In this document: positions 7,015 through 16,616 of the stretch, one piece after another
Position numbering within the stretch: position 1 is the stretch's first letter
Layout: every line of letters begins with the position of its first letter
Source of the DNA: an uncultured Dorea sp.
GTDB lineage: Bacteria; Bacillota_A; Clostridia; Lachnospirales; Lachnospiraceae
Direction of reading: 5' to 3'
DNA length: 64,000 nt
Assembly: GCA_910579015.1 (NCBI GenBank)
Contig: CAJTRO010000015.1
Span: 1 to 64,000, forward strand
Position numbers and translations under genes: made by a program
Notes under the pieces: model-generated
The model's input: the letters and a program-made list of their open reading frames with translations, nothing else
What the model was told of the DNA's origin: nothing
The model's database searches: none

Positions 7015-9591
7015 ATGGATGATTCAAGGGGGATTTTTGAGCGGACCGTCGAGGCGGGGCAGGCCGTTGGAGAAAAAGAATCAAACAGTGAGATGCAGAA
7101 TGTTCAGAATCTGGAGACCGTGATCAATGAAGGGCTTCGCGTTGCATTGATGGAGGAGACGCCGGATCAGTCGCTGGAGGTGCTGTTGGAGCACCTGGGA
7201 AAAGCGCTTAAGGGAGAGAGAACCTATATATTTGAGAAGAATGAGACGGGGAGTGACGATAACACCTATGAGTGGACGGCCGACGGGGTGGCGCCGGAGA
7301 AGGATAATCTCCAGAATGTTTCCCCGGAGGTGTGTGCAAGCTGGTATCAGAATTTCAATATCGGAAGGCACATAGTCATTAAGAACCTGGAGGAGATCCG
7401 GGAGACTGTACCGCTTCAGTATGAGGTCCTGAAGCAGCAGAATATCCATTCTCTCGTGGTGGTTCCGCTCTATGACGGCAAGAAGCTTATCGGTTTTTAC
7501 GGCGTGGACAATCCGCCCGTGAAGTCGCTGGAATATGCGTCGAATATGCTCCAGACTGCGGCATATTTTATCGTGTCTTCCCTGAGACGGCGCAATCTGG
7601 TCCGTCAGCTTCAGAAGAGGAGCTATAATATCCTCCATGCTCTCAGCGTGGACTATCTGGGGATCTATCAGGTGAATTTCGATACAGGCGTATGTGAGAT
7701 ATTCCGGGACAGTGAAGAGCTTGGGTGGGGCGTCAACTTGGAGGACGGCTATCAGACGGCTATGGAGCGGTATATCTCCCGGTATGTGGTTTCCCGGGAT
7801 CAGGACCGCCTCCGTGCCGTGACAAGAAAAGAATATGTACTTGACCGGCTCAGGACAAAGAAGAAGTTCTATGTCCGGCATCAGGTGAAAGATACTTCCT
7901 GCGGATTGAAGCATCTGGAGATCCATTTTTCGGCCGCGGATAAGACAGAGGAGGAGAACTGCGCGATTTTTGCCCTGCGGGATGTTAACGCCGTGGTGGA
8001 ACAGGAAGAGAAGTACAAGCTGGAGGCAAGGCAGAGCCTGGAGAATATTCTGGAAGGAGCCAGAACCGGTATCTGGACGATCGAGCTGGAGGAGGGGTGC
8101 CAGCCAAGGATGTATACAGACCGGACCATGAGGATCCTTCTGGGAGTGCCGGACGAGATCGAGCCGGAGGAGTGTTACCGGCACTGGTTTACGAACATCG
8201 AGCCGGACTATGTGGAGATGGTTCAGGAAGCGGTGCAGGAGATATTGGAAAACGGGCGTTCCGAGGTGATCTATCCGTGGAATCATCCGAAGCTTGGGAA
8301 GATCCATGTCCGTTGCGGCGGCGTGCCGGACAAGACGTTTGAGAAGCCGGGAGTCTGTCTGAACGGATATCATCAGGACATTACGGAGACCATGGTGACG
8401 AGGAAGAAGCAGGAGCAGGCTATCATGGAGCTGTTTGAGAAGGTCAGACGGGCAAATTCGGCAAAGAGTGAGTTCCTGTCTCATATGTCTCACGATCTTC
8501 GGACGCCGATCAACGGGATTCTGGGAATGCTGGCAATTATAGAGAAGAGCCCTGACGATCTTGATTTTCAGAGAGAATGCCGGAAGAAGATCCGTGTGTC
8601 GACGGAGCATTTGCTGTCTCTGGTCAACGACGTTCTGCAAGTCAGCAAGCTGGAGAGCGGGAGGCCGTCAGCGGTAGAGGAACCGTTTGACCTTCATGAT
8701 ACCGTGGAGGACTGCGTTACGATCATGTCTGCACAGGCAGAGGAGAGGCAGATTCATCTAAAGCTTCGCGAGGCCGGTCTGCAACACAGCAGACTGATCG
8801 GAAATCCACTGTATCTGAAGCAGATCTTAACGAATATCATCGACAACGCCCTCAGATATAACAGGCCGCAGGGTTCTGTGTTTGTCCAGGTCGAGGAGAC
8901 CGCCTGCCAGGGCAGGATGGCAGAGTACCGGTTTGTGATCGAGGATACGGGGATCGGCATAGGGGAGGAATTCAAGAAGCACATCTTTGAGCCGTTTACC
9001 CAGAAGCATCAGGGCGCACGAACTCACTATAGCGGTGTCGGCCTTGGCATGTCTATTGTGAAAAAGCTGGTGGATCAGATGAAGGGAACGATCGAGGTGG
9101 ACAGCCAGCTTGGCAGGGGAAGCGTGATTCGGATCACTCTGCCGTTTCAGATCGACAGAGCGGAGAACGCACAGACTGAGGATGAAGAACAGAATCTGCG
9201 TGACGATATTGCCGGGATGCGTGTACTGCTGGTGGAGGACAATGAGATCAACTGTGAGATCGTGGAGTTCATGCTCCAGGAGGCCGGCGTGGAGGTGGTG
9301 ACCGCCAACGACGGCAAGGAGGCTGTGGATACGTTTGCAGCGTCCGGGACGGGAACATTTGACTGTATACTCATGGACTTGATGATGCCGGTCATGAGCG
9401 GATATGAGGCCGCCCATGTGATTCGCGGCATGGACCGGTCAGACGCAGAGACGGTGCCTATCATAGCGCTGTCGGCGAACGCGTTTGAGGAAGACGTCGC
9501 GATGGCGAAGGATGCCGGAATGAATGAACATCTGGCGAAGCCGGTGGAAATCAGAAAAATATTCAGGGTTATGAGCCGGCTGAGGCGGTGA
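7015..9591 (+). CDS. Cytoplasmic hybrid sensor histidine kinase with C-terminal receiver
   Basis: 858 residues with no signal or membrane segment, so a soluble sensor. ATG 7015 sits 8 bases after GGAGG; an ATG at 7000 overlaps that SD and is rejected. Domains in order: GAF-like (about 35-190), two PAS-like regions (about 205-330 and 340-460), HisKA with phospho-acceptor His 493 in SHMSHDLRTP, HATPase with NIIDNALRYN, DTGIGI, FEPF and GVGLGMSI, and a receiver (about 730-850) with VEDN, phospho-acceptor Asp 788 in LMDLMMP and the late Lys in LAKPVE. All catalytic residues are present. No HPt protein or DNA-binding output regulator lies nearby, so its output partner is unknown. Confidence 0.93.
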   Translation: MDDSRGIFERTVEAGQAVGEKESNSEMQNVQNLETVINEGLRVALMEETPDQSLEVLLEHLGKALKGERTYIFEKNETGSDDNTYEWTADGVAPEKDNLQNVSPEVCASWYQNFNIGRHIVIKNLEEIRETVPLQYEVLKQQNIHSLVVVPLYDGKKLIGFYGVDNPPVKSLEYASNMLQTAAYFIVSSLRRRNLVRQLQKRSYNILHALSVDYLGIYQVNFDTGVCEIFRDSEELGWGVNLEDGYQTAMERYISRYVVSRDQDRLRAVTRKEYVLDRLRTKKKFYVRHQVKDTSCGLKHLEIHFSAADKTEEENCAIFALRDVNAVVEQEEKYKLEARQSLENILEGARTGIWTIELEEGCQPRMYTDRTMRILLGVPDEIEPEECYRHWFTNIEPDYVEMVQEAVQEILENGRSEVIYPWNHPKLGKIHVRCGGVPDKTFEKPGVCLNGYHQDITETMVTRKKQEQAIMELFEKVRRANSAKSEFLSHMSHDLRTPINGILGMLAIIEKSPDDLDFQRECRKKIRVSTEHLLSLVNDVLQVSKLESGRPSAVEEPFDLHDTVEDCVTIMSAQAEERQIHLKLREAGLQHSRLIGNPLYLKQILTNIIDNALRYNRPQGSVFVQVEETACQGRMAEYRFVIEDTGIGIGEEFKKHIFEPFTQKHQGARTHYSGVGLGMSIVKKLVDQMKGTIEVDSQLGRGSVIRITLPFQIDRAENAQTEDEEQNLRDDIAGMRVLLVEDNEINCEIVEFMLQEAGVEVVTANDGKEAVDTFAASGTGTFDCILMDLMMPVMSGYEAAHVIRGMDRSDAETVPIIALSANAFEEDVAMAKDAGMNEHLAKPVEIRKIFRVMSRLRR

Positions 9592-9652
9592 CAGGAGCAC
9601 GATGCCGGTGTTATTTCAGAAGATATTTTGGCCTGCCGTCTGTCAAAAATAC

Positions 9653-9686
9653 TGGACGTAAGGCGTTGTATCATCTATAATGATAC
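9653..9686 (+). promoter_or_regulatory. Promoter with palindrome over the -10, ahead of the AAA-like ATPase gene
   Basis: TGGACG, 17-bp spacer, TATAAT (9676-9681). GTATCAT-CTATA-ATGATAC (9668-9686) is a perfect 7-bp inverted repeat around the -10, a likely repressor site. Confidence 0.5.
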
Positions 9687-9727
9687 CAGTGACGGAACAT
9701 ATAGTTAGACAGAGGAGAGACTGTACA

Positions 9728-10858
9728 ATGAGGCGATTCAATACAACCGGCCCATGTATTCCAGGAAAGCATTATATGGTTGATCTGACAGAACGTTTGG
9801 CGCAGATTTGCGGACTGGTCGATGGGGGTGCGTACTTTACGGTTAATTACGCACGGCAATATGGAAAGACGACAACTCTGGCAGAGCTGGAGAAGGTACT
9901 TACAGAGAAATATCTGGTGATCAGCCTGGATTTTCAGAGATTCAGTGATTTCTGCTTTGAAAGTGAAAGGAATTTCTGCTATGCATTTGCGGCCGCATTT
10001 TCGAAGGAAGCCGGGCGCTTTTTGGCAGATGGCGCAGATGGCAGGAGACAGATAGAGGAGCTTGCTTCGGCGAGGAAAGATGCTGGTTTTAATCTAATGT
10101 ATATGTTTGAACTGCTGAGGGATTTCTGTGAACGTTCAGATAAGCCGGTAGTCCTGGTTATTGATGAGGTGGACTATGCGTCTAATAACAGAGTGATCCT
10201 TGATTTCCTGTCTCAGCTCAGGTACGGTTATCTGGACAGAGAATTGAGAGGCATGAGGTCTTTCCATTCGGTGATCCTGGCGGCCGTCTATGATGTCAGG
10301 AACATCAGAAGAAAGATCCGTCCGGTGGAACACAATGTAAACAGCCCGTGGAACATAGCGGCAGATTTTGAAGTTGACATGAGCTTTTCAAAGGAAGGGA
10401 TTGCCGGGATGCTGCGGGAATATGAGGCGGACCATGCCACGGGAATGGATGTTTCGGAGATGGCGTCTATGCTGTATGATTATACGTCAGGATATCCGTT
10501 TCTGGTATCACGTCTGTGCAAATTAATGGACGAGAAGATCCGGCCGGAGGAGACGGGAGAGGACGGGATGTACCCGTGGACAAAGAAGGGCTTCCATGAG
10601 GCTGTACGTCTTATTTTATCAGAAGAGAACGCGTTGTTCGGCTCCATGATCGGAAAGCTTGCGGATTATTCGGAATTGAACACGATGCTGAGTTCGTTGC
10701 TGTTTGCGGGAGAGCATACGGTCTATAACCCGGATAATCTGGCGATCAGTGACGCAACCATGTTCGGATTTGTCAAGAACCGGCAGGGAAATGTTGCGAT
10801 CGCGAACCGCATTTTCGAAGCCAGGCTGTACAACTATTATCTGTCAACTGCGGAATGA
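9728..10858 (+). CDS. Lone AAA-like ATPase (AAA_35/AAA-ATPase_like family)
   Basis: 376 residues. It opens with the family signature RRFNTTGPCIPGKHYMVDL and a modified P-loop NYARQYGKTTT (about residues 43-53) in place of the usual Gly-rich Walker A. Walker B is PVVLVIDEVDYA. A middle YTSGYPFLVSRLC and a C-terminal helical region complete the family pattern. No PD-(D/E)XK domain is fused at the C-terminus, unlike the AAA-ATPase_like plus nuclease proteins. Start ATG 9728 follows AGAGGAGA. Function is unknown; members are often multi-copy in Lachnospiraceae genomes and are sometimes mislabelled as an esterase. Confidence 0.75.
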   Translation: MRRFNTTGPCIPGKHYMVDLTERLAQICGLVDGGAYFTVNYARQYGKTTTLAELEKVLTEKYLVISLDFQRFSDFCFESERNFCYAFAAAFSKEAGRFLADGADGRRQIEELASARKDAGFNLMYMFELLRDFCERSDKPVVLVIDEVDYASNNRVILDFLSQLRYGYLDRELRGMRSFHSVILAAVYDVRNIRRKIRPVEHNVNSPWNIAADFEVDMSFSKEGIAGMLREYEADHATGMDVSEMASMLYDYTSGYPFLVSRLCKLMDEKIRPEETGEDGMYPWTKKGFHEAVRLILSEENALFGSMIGKLADYSELNTMLSSLLFAGEHTVYNPDNLAISDATMFGFVKNRQGNVAIANRIFEARLYNYYLSTAE

Positions 10859-10899
10859 TTCGTTTGACAGGGGAACTGCCGGAAGGAGGATATGGGAAG

Positions 10900-11472
10900 A
10901 TGCTGCCGGAAAGAGAGAAAGCCAGAGAACTGCTGGAAGAAGCAGAGCGGTGTAATCCGGAACCATGGGGGGATCACAGCCGTGTGGCCGCGTATTGTGC
11001 AGAGATGATCGCGCGGGAATGCGAAGGTATGGATCCGGATAAGGCATACATACTGGGACTGCTGCACGATATCGGCAGAAGGTTTGGCGTAAGGCATCTG
11101 GGGCATGTCTCGGACGGCTATTCTTACATGATGGAGCTTGGCTATGATGAAGCGGCCAGAGTGTGTCTGACGCATTCTTTCCACGACCAGACGACAGACG
11201 GATATATCGGGAATTTTGACACTACGGAGGAAGAGCTTAAGCTCATCAGAGATGCCCTTAAGAAGATTGTGCCGGATGAGTATGACGATCTGATCCGCCT
11301 GTGCGATTCTCTGGCGGGGGCAGAAGGCGTGATGGATATCAAGGAGCGCATGAATGATGTGAAGCGCCGATACGGATTTTACCCACAGGAGAAGTGGGAT
11401 AACAATATAAGGCTGAAAGAGTATTTTGAAGAGAAGGCGGGGAAGGATATTTATACCTTGCTGAGGCATTGA
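10900..11472 (+). CDS. HD-domain phosphohydrolase-like protein
   Basis: 190 residues. ATG 10900 lies 10 bases after GGAGG (10885-10889); a longer frame from 10855 overlaps the previous stop as ATGA but has no SD. Metal ligands of the HD superfamily are visible: GDHSRVAAYC (first His), LLHDIGRRFG (His-Asp pair), THSFHDQT and CDSLAGAEG (last Asp). The single domain without a synthetase or GGDEF partner suggests hydrolysis of a nucleotide or phosphate ester; the substrate cannot be told. It follows the AAA-like gene by 41 bases and may be co-transcribed. Confidence 0.8.
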   Translation: MLPEREKARELLEEAERCNPEPWGDHSRVAAYCAEMIARECEGMDPDKAYILGLLHDIGRRFGVRHLGHVSDGYSYMMELGYDEAARVCLTHSFHDQTTDGYIGNFDTTEEELKLIRDALKKIVPDEYDDLIRLCDSLAGAEGVMDIKERMNDVKRRYGFYPQEKWDNNIRLKEYFEEKAGKDIYTLLRH

Positions 11473-11605
11473 TAAGTCTGTGCAGATACCTGTCAGTATA
11501 TATGCGTCCGCAATCTTACGTCCGGGAGAAAGTCTTGTGGAAAGAGTTGAGGCCGGCCGGCGGAGCTGGCGGTGAGAGTTAAGGATACGAGGGAGTTATA
11601 AGGAG

Positions 11606-12283
11606 ATGCTTGGAGATAAGAGAGGAAGGAAGCTTGATAAGTACGTCAGCGATTATGTTGTGTTTGATCTGGAGACGACGGGGATCAGTGCGGTGAATGA
11701 CGCGGTGATCGAGATCTCGGCGGTCAAAGTACAGCAAGGAAAGGTTGTGGAGACATTTTCTACGCTGGTGAATCCTCAGAGACCGATTCCGTATCGTGCG
11801 TCGGAGGTTAACCATATATATGACGACATGGTAAAGGATGCGCCTGTGTTCGAGAAGGCGCTGGCGGATTTTGATGCATTTATCGGCGGATCGTATCTGG
11901 TAGGGCATAACATCCATACCTTCGATATGAAATTTATCTGGAGAGATTCAGAGGAGTATTGGGGAAGAACGATTGCGAATGATTACATAGATACGCTGCC
12001 TCTTGCAAAGCTGTGCCTGCCCCGGCTTACGCATTACAGGCTGGTGGATCTTGCGGCTCATTACCGCATTTCCACGGATGGGGCGCACCGTGCGCTTGCC
12101 GATTGCAGTATGAACCAGAAGGTGTTTGAGAAGCTGGGGAAGGAACTGGAATCTTCGCCGGTTACGGCGGATATGAAGCGCTGTCCCAAGTGCGGGCTGT
12201 TCTTGAAGAAGCGCAGTGGAAGATACGGGGAGTTCTGGGGGTGCAGCGGGTATCCGGCGTGCAGATATACGGAGAACGCTTAG
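11606..12283 (+). CDS. DEDDh 3'-5' exonuclease with C-terminal topoisomerase-type zinc finger
   Basis: 225 residues. The exonuclease domain shows FDLETTG (Exo I), HNIHTFDMKF (Exo II) and HRALADC (Exo III His-Asp), the pattern of DNA polymerase III epsilon-like proofreading nucleases. The C-terminal 40 residues, CPKCGLFLKKRSGRYGEFWG then CSGYPAC, form the C4 zinc finger seen at the end of topoisomerase I, a DNA-binding add-on. The ATG is only two bases after AAGGAG, which is tight, but no better start is available. A stand-alone nuclease of this type is more likely in repair than in the replisome. Confidence 0.88.
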   Translation: MLGDKRGRKLDKYVSDYVVFDLETTGISAVNDAVIEISAVKVQQGKVVETFSTLVNPQRPIPYRASEVNHIYDDMVKDAPVFEKALADFDAFIGGSYLVGHNIHTFDMKFIWRDSEEYWGRTIANDYIDTLPLAKLCLPRLTHYRLVDLAAHYRISTDGAHRALADCSMNQKVFEKLGKELESSPVTADMKRCPKCGLFLKKRSGRYGEFWGCSGYPACRYTENA

Positions 12284-12352
12284 AAGTTGTGGTAAAAAAC
12301 GGATAATTCTGGATAAATCAGGAAGAATGAGATCGGATGAAGAGATTATGGC

Positions 12353-12385
12353 CGGGACGTATCCCTTAAGGGATACGTCCCGTTT
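12353..12385. terminator. Perfect 13-bp hairpin after the exonuclease gene
   Basis: CGGGACGTATCCC-TTAA-GGGATACGTCCCG, then only GTTT. The stem is very stable but the T tract is weak. Confidence 0.6.
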
Positions 12386-12486
12386 AAAATCTTCAGAAAT
12401 TTATAAGAAAAGACTTCTTTTTGGACAAGGCTTGTGGTAGAATGAAAAAGATAATGGTAAAACTATATTCAAGGGAGAGGAGAAAC

Positions 12487-15400
12487 ATGGATAATAAGAG
12501 AAACAGGCTGAAACGTGGTCTGGTACTGGTCCTTACTCTTGCGTTGGTGGGCAATGGCATGAGCCACACGATGCTGTCTGCACTGGCGAAGGAAAATGAG
12601 CCGGAAGTAACCGACGTACAGGAGGATTTGAACGGACCGGCGACAGATCAGCCGGAGGCTGAAGGGGAACCAGAGGATGCGGATGCCGGCCAGAGTAAGA
12701 CGGAGGCAGAAGTGACTTCTGGTAATACGAAAGAGAACGAAGAGGATAAAGAAGAGCCGGGTACAGAGAATAAGGCTGGCGAGGATAAAGAGGCAGAAGA
12801 TCCAGGTAAGGCTTCTGAGCAGGAAGAGGTTGAAGTAATCGGTGATATACTGGACCTTGGCGGGACTGAGACATCAGCGGAGACTATCAGCTTATTTAGT
12901 CTGGCAGCAAATGGAAAAGTTGCGTTAACAGCCGGAAATCACGAGAAATGGATTGACCGTATTGATATCCCGGCCTATGCGAAGACATTATACAATACTA
13001 TGGCAGAGGGTGTGGATAACGACGGGGTAGAGGACATCTTTATTGATGACCGGTATTATAGTGAAGCGAATGCCCAGGAGATAAATAAAAACAAATATAA
13101 TGTGATTCCTATTACAAAAATGACGGGAGATAAAGCTTCGGTTGACAAAGAATTCCAGGAGATAGGAAAGTATGTCCGTGCAGTATATGATGCTTTTGAC
13201 AGAGATTTCCCAGAGGTATTCTGGCTTACAGGAACGAATCTGATTACTTATACTGGTTCTGGCAGAGCAGATGCGTCAGGCAATGTGATCTATGAATGTG
13301 AGGTATACTTCATCTTAAAAGGTTATACTCAGAAATTTGATGTTCGTAGAGCGGAGTACCAGTCGGCATCCGCAGTCAAGGGGGATATAGCTGAACGCAA
13401 TAAGATGGTACAGGAGATCTCCGGCGGGGCGTCAGCCGGCAGTGTTTTTGACAAGGTGACATATTTTAATGAGTGGCTGACAACGCATAATGAGTATAAT
13501 ACCAATGTGGCGGCGGCAATGTATTCATATAAGGACGCATGGGAATGTATGAGTGCTTTGAATGGAAGGATTGGAGCACAGGGACCGGTTTGCGAAGGTT
13601 ATGCACGTGCATTTAAGGTTCTCTGTGACAAAGCGGGAATTCCGTGTGTTCTGGTTGATGGTACGGCTACGAGCGACGGGACTAACGGTGAAGCGCACAT
13701 GTGGAATTATGTGAAGGTTGACGGCAGCTGGTATGCAATGGACGTGACATGGAACGATCCGGTGGGAGGCAAGAATGGTGCGCTTTCTGGTATGGAGAGT
13801 ACTGCATGGTCATTGCTTGGCGCAGACAGCGTTGTTAGGAATTTGCGATTTGAAGAGTCGCACCCGGTTGCAAATACAGCTTCGGAAGATGGAACAGCAT
13901 TTATTAACGGACCGGTATTAAGCAAAGAAGGATATGTTAAGAAGCCTGTTCCGGAGATAAGCTTTGATTCAGCGGAGATTAATGCTGTTTATAACGGCAA
14001 AGAAGTAGTAGTCAATAAGCCGGTTGTAACGGTTACGGATGACAAGGGAAATACCAGCACGATTACAGATGCTGATATTACATATTCCTATAAAGCGTCT
14101 GACAGTAATGAATTCAAAGCAGGTATTCCGGTCAATGCCGGTAAATATACACTGAAAGCAAGTATGGCGGCAACGGATGCGTATGCGGCAGCAGAAGCAG
14201 AGATAAGTGTGAATGTTGCGAAGGTGCCGGTGACGATCAAGGCTGTAGATCAGAGTATTACATATGGCGAGAGTGTTGTGACAGGTGTGAATGGTATCAG
14301 CAGTACAGCGCTTGTCGAGGGTGAGGCGGTCAGTGAGATTTTATTGACAGCAGAAGGCAAGAATGCGGGTACTTACACTATTACACCGAGCGCCGCAGTT
14401 ATCAGGCGTGGTGACGCGGAAGTAACCGGGAACTATGAGATCACATATGAGAACGGTACGCTGACAATTGCCAAAGCAGAGTACAGTGGTGAGAAATCGG
14501 CTTCTCAGTCCACAAGGTACAGCAATAAGGATACATACGATCTTGCATCGCTGTTGCCGGATGGAGCTAAGCTTGGTGCAATGACAGTAGTGGACGACAG
14601 CAGTATTTTTGAGGGAGATCCATCGATCAGCGGTACTGTTTTATCTTACAAATTAACCCCGGACAGTGCAAAAGTCGGACAGACAGCAACTATTACTGTT
14701 CCGGTAACGGAGACGACGAATTATAATCCGTTTGTTATTACATTTACGGTTACCGTATCTGCCAAATTAGCGCAGGACGGCTTCAAGTTCGATGTGTCAG
14801 AAGTGAAAAAGGCTTATGGTGACGGAGATTTTGCTGTGACTGCATCAAATGCGGCAGAAGGAAGTACGGTAACTTATAAGAGCAGTGATCCGACGGTTGC
14901 CACTGTGGATGAGAATGGTAATGTACATATCCTGAGACTTGGTAATACGACGATCACGGCAACGGCCTCAGAGACAGAGGATTACGTGAGCAAATCCATT
15001 ACTTACACATTGACCGTTTCTCCAAGAGCACTGACCTGGGATGTAAGCGGATTACATGCGGTAGACAAGCAGGGAATGGTAGATAAGGATACGAAGAAGG
15101 CAAGCCTTTACGGTGAATTAAGAGTATCCGGCATTCTTCCTGCTGATAATGGGAAAGTGAATTTCATCTGCCCGGCAGAGGGAGAGAATGCGAAGCTGAT
15201 CGGTACTTACGCCGATACAAAACCAGGCTCAAAGAAGGTAACTCTCAAGTGGGCAGGCGAAGCGGTAGTCCTTACCGGAACGGCTGTAGAGAATTACACC
15301 CTGCCGGATAAGTTGCCGGAGATTACCGGAAGGATCAATGCGGTAACCGAGCAGACCAATGTTCCTGAGTCAACGGATACTGTTAAGTACAAGCTGGAGA

Positions 15401-15987
15401 TTGAAGGCGGTATTTCTCAGGTTCCGGCAGCATTAGCGGACAATGAGGAACTGAATACTCCGGTGAAGATTGAAGAGAAGATGAAGGCAGAGATAAGAGT
15501 CAAGCTTGCGGAAGAGAGCAACAAGAACAGCGTTGAGGTCTATGATGTCACATTGATGGTGAAAGACGGAGAGAACGACTGGGTAGTTGCGACAGAAGAG
15601 AATTTCCCGAAGGACGGCATTACTGTTACCCTGCCATATCCGGAAGGGACAGCTAAGGATACGCACAACTTCGAGATCGCCCATATGTTTACACATACAT
15701 GGAATGGACGGACAGCCGGAGAGATTGAGTATCCGAAAGCGAGCAAGATTGACAGCGGCGTACAGTTCAAGGTGACATCCTTATCACCGCTTGCAATCGG
15801 CTGGAAGGAGATCAAGGCAGACAAGCCTGGCACGAACGGCACAACCAATAATACGAATAGTACGACGCCGAATAAGAGCAGATCACCTCAGACAGGTGAT
15901 GAGAATGCTGTTATGCTGTATGTACTTCTTATGGTATTAGGAGCGGCAGGCGTTGGATTTACGATGAAGCGCAGAGCGTTCAGGTAA
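12487..15987 (+). CDS. Large wall-anchored surface protein with transglutaminase-like domain and Ig/MBG-like repeats
   Basis: 1166 residues. ATG 12487 after GAGAGGAG starts a signal peptide (about 1-35), followed by an acidic Glu/Lys/Ala-rich stalk (about 36-140). A transglutaminase-like domain has Cys 369 in VCEGYARAF, His 404 in EAHMWNY and Asp 419 in YAMDVTW, a complete catalytic triad. Behind it are MBG-type modules (for example ITYGESVVTG), a BIG2-like module with DPTVATVDENGNV, and a ZU5-like C-terminal region. It ends SPQTGDE, a hydrophobic helix and KRRAFR, a sorting signal of the (S/N/P)PxTG kind used by class B sortases in Clostridia. Likely a cell-surface adhesin or peptidase-like protein; substrate unknown. 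Confidence 0.88.
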   Translation: MDNKRNRLKRGLVLVLTLALVGNGMSHTMLSALAKENEPEVTDVQEDLNGPATDQPEAEGEPEDADAGQSKTEAEVTSGNTKENEEDKEEPGTENKAGEDKEAEDPGKASEQEEVEVIGDILDLGGTETSAETISLFSLAANGKVALTAGNHEKWIDRIDIPAYAKTLYNTMAEGVDNDGVEDIFIDDRYYSEANAQEINKNKYNVIPITKMTGDKASVDKEFQEIGKYVRAVYDAFDRDFPEVFWLTGTNLITYTGSGRADASGNVIYECEVYFILKGYTQKFDVRRAEYQSASAVKGDIAERNKMVQEISGGASAGSVFDKVTYFNEWLTTHNEYNTNVAAAMYSYKDAWECMSALNGRIGAQGPVCEGYARAFKVLCDKAGIPCVLVDGTATSDGTNGEAHMWNYVKVDGSWYAMDVTWNDPVGGKNGALSGMESTAWSLLGADSVVRNLRFEESHPVANTASEDGTAFINGPVLSKEGYVKKPVPEISFDSAEINAVYNGKEVVVNKPVVTVTDDKGNTSTITDADITYSYKASDSNEFKAGIPVNAGKYTLKASMAATDAYAAAEAEISVNVAKVPVTIKAVDQSITYGESVVTGVNGISSTALVEGEAVSEILLTAEGKNAGTYTITPSAAVIRRGDAEVTGNYEITYENGTLTIAKAEYSGEKSASQSTRYSNKDTYDLASLLPDGAKLGAMTVVDDSSIFEGDPSISGTVLSYKLTPDSAKVGQTATITVPVTETTNYNPFVITFTVTVSAKLAQDGFKFDVSEVKKAYGDGDFAVTASNAAEGSTVTYKSSDPTVATVDENGNVHILRLGNTTITATASETEDYVSKSITYTLTVSPRALTWDVSGLHAVDKQGMVDKDTKKASLYGELRVSGILPADNGKVNFICPAEGENAKLIGTYADTKPGSKKVTLKWAGEAVVLTGTAVENYTLPDKLPEITGRINAVTEQTNVPESTDTVKYKLEIEGGISQVPAALADNEELNTPVKIEEKMKAEIRVKLAEESNKNSVEVYDVTLMVKDGENDWVVATEENFPKDGITVTLPYPEGTAKDTHNFEIAHMFTHTWNGRTAGEIEYPKASKIDSGVQFKVTSLSPLAIGWKEIKADKPGTNGTTNNTNSTTPNKSRSPQTGDENAVMLYVLLMVLGAAGVGFTMKRRAFR

Positions 15988-16001
15988 TAAGCGGATATAG
16001 T

Positions 16002-16037
16002 AAAGGCAGAGGAATGAATACCTCTGCCTTTATTTTA
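16002..16037. terminator. Bidirectional terminator between the surface protein and flavodoxin genes
   Basis: AAAGGCAGAGG-AATGAATA-CCTCTGCCTTT followed by ATTTT on the plus strand. The genes are convergent, so it can serve both. Confidence 0.85.
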
Positions 16038-16051
16038 TCAAAACCTCTGGA

Positions 16052-16579
16052 TTAAAAGTTATCTGCCCCGGTCTTCTTCAACATCTTCTGCACAAATACT
16101 TTTGCGTGCTCCAGATCCAGACTGTCCGGATGTGTCAATGCCTCGTCGAAATTACGCAGGCATAGATTGATCTGTGAGGCGTTCGCCTGTGTGCGCATGG
16201 ATTCATATTTCTGGCGCACGCGTTGAGGCATCTTCCCCTGGCAGATGAAAGCGCCCAGGTATTCGTTGTCAGATTCGATCCAGGCATGAGCGCGGTGTTC
16301 GATAGCGCTGTAATATTCTATAGAATCCCCCATACCACAGGTTCCGAAGAGAGCAATCTGCTTTCCGCCAAGATCGTTCAGGAAATCACTGACTATCATA
16401 CTACAGGAGCCCTGATGCACACAGAAGCCTACAAAATAGATCCGGGCTTCCGGGATTGTCTTATCGGTTGTAATATCAATTAAGTCTTTTGAGGTTCCCG
16501 GAAGATGGGAGAAGATTGTCGCGGCTATTTTCTTCGTATTGCCAGATTCACTGTGATAGAGTACGAGATAGTCCAACAT
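16052..16579 (-). CDS. Flavodoxin-family protein
   Basis: 175 residues. The N-terminal LVLYHSESGNTKKIA is the phosphate-binding loop for FMN, followed by the YFVGFCVHQGSCS and LFGTCGMGDS loops that line the flavin in this fold. Such proteins carry electrons or sense redox in the cytoplasm. It resembles the flavodoxin-like proteins of gut Lachnospiraceae, among which BilS accompanies bilirubin reductase; no bilR-like gene is present, so that link is only a possibility. AAAGGAG precedes the ATG. It lies 37 bases behind the J-domain gene and may be the last gene of that operon, though TATAAT in the gap could be an extra promoter. Confidence 0.82.
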   Translation of the reverse strand: MLDYLVLYHSESGNTKKIAATIFSHLPGTSKDLIDITTDKTIPEARIYFVGFCVHQGSCSMIVSDFLNDLGGKQIALFGTCGMGDSIEYYSAIEHRAHAWIESDNEYLGAFICQGKMPQRVRQKYESMRTQANASQINLCLRNFDEALTHPDSLDLEHAKVFVQKMLKKTGADNF

Positions 16580-16616
16580 GACTTACAGCTCCTTTCCTGA
16601 TATTATAGTCAGCACA

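Noticed and set aside
7081..8640. Minus-strand open frame of 519 codons opposite the hybrid histidine kinase
   Set aside because: Same reasoning: the plus strand encodes clear GAF, PAS and HisKA domains with family motifs.
16052..16579. Naming the flavodoxin BilS
   Set aside because: The resemblance is only to the general family, and no bilirubin reductase gene is nearby.
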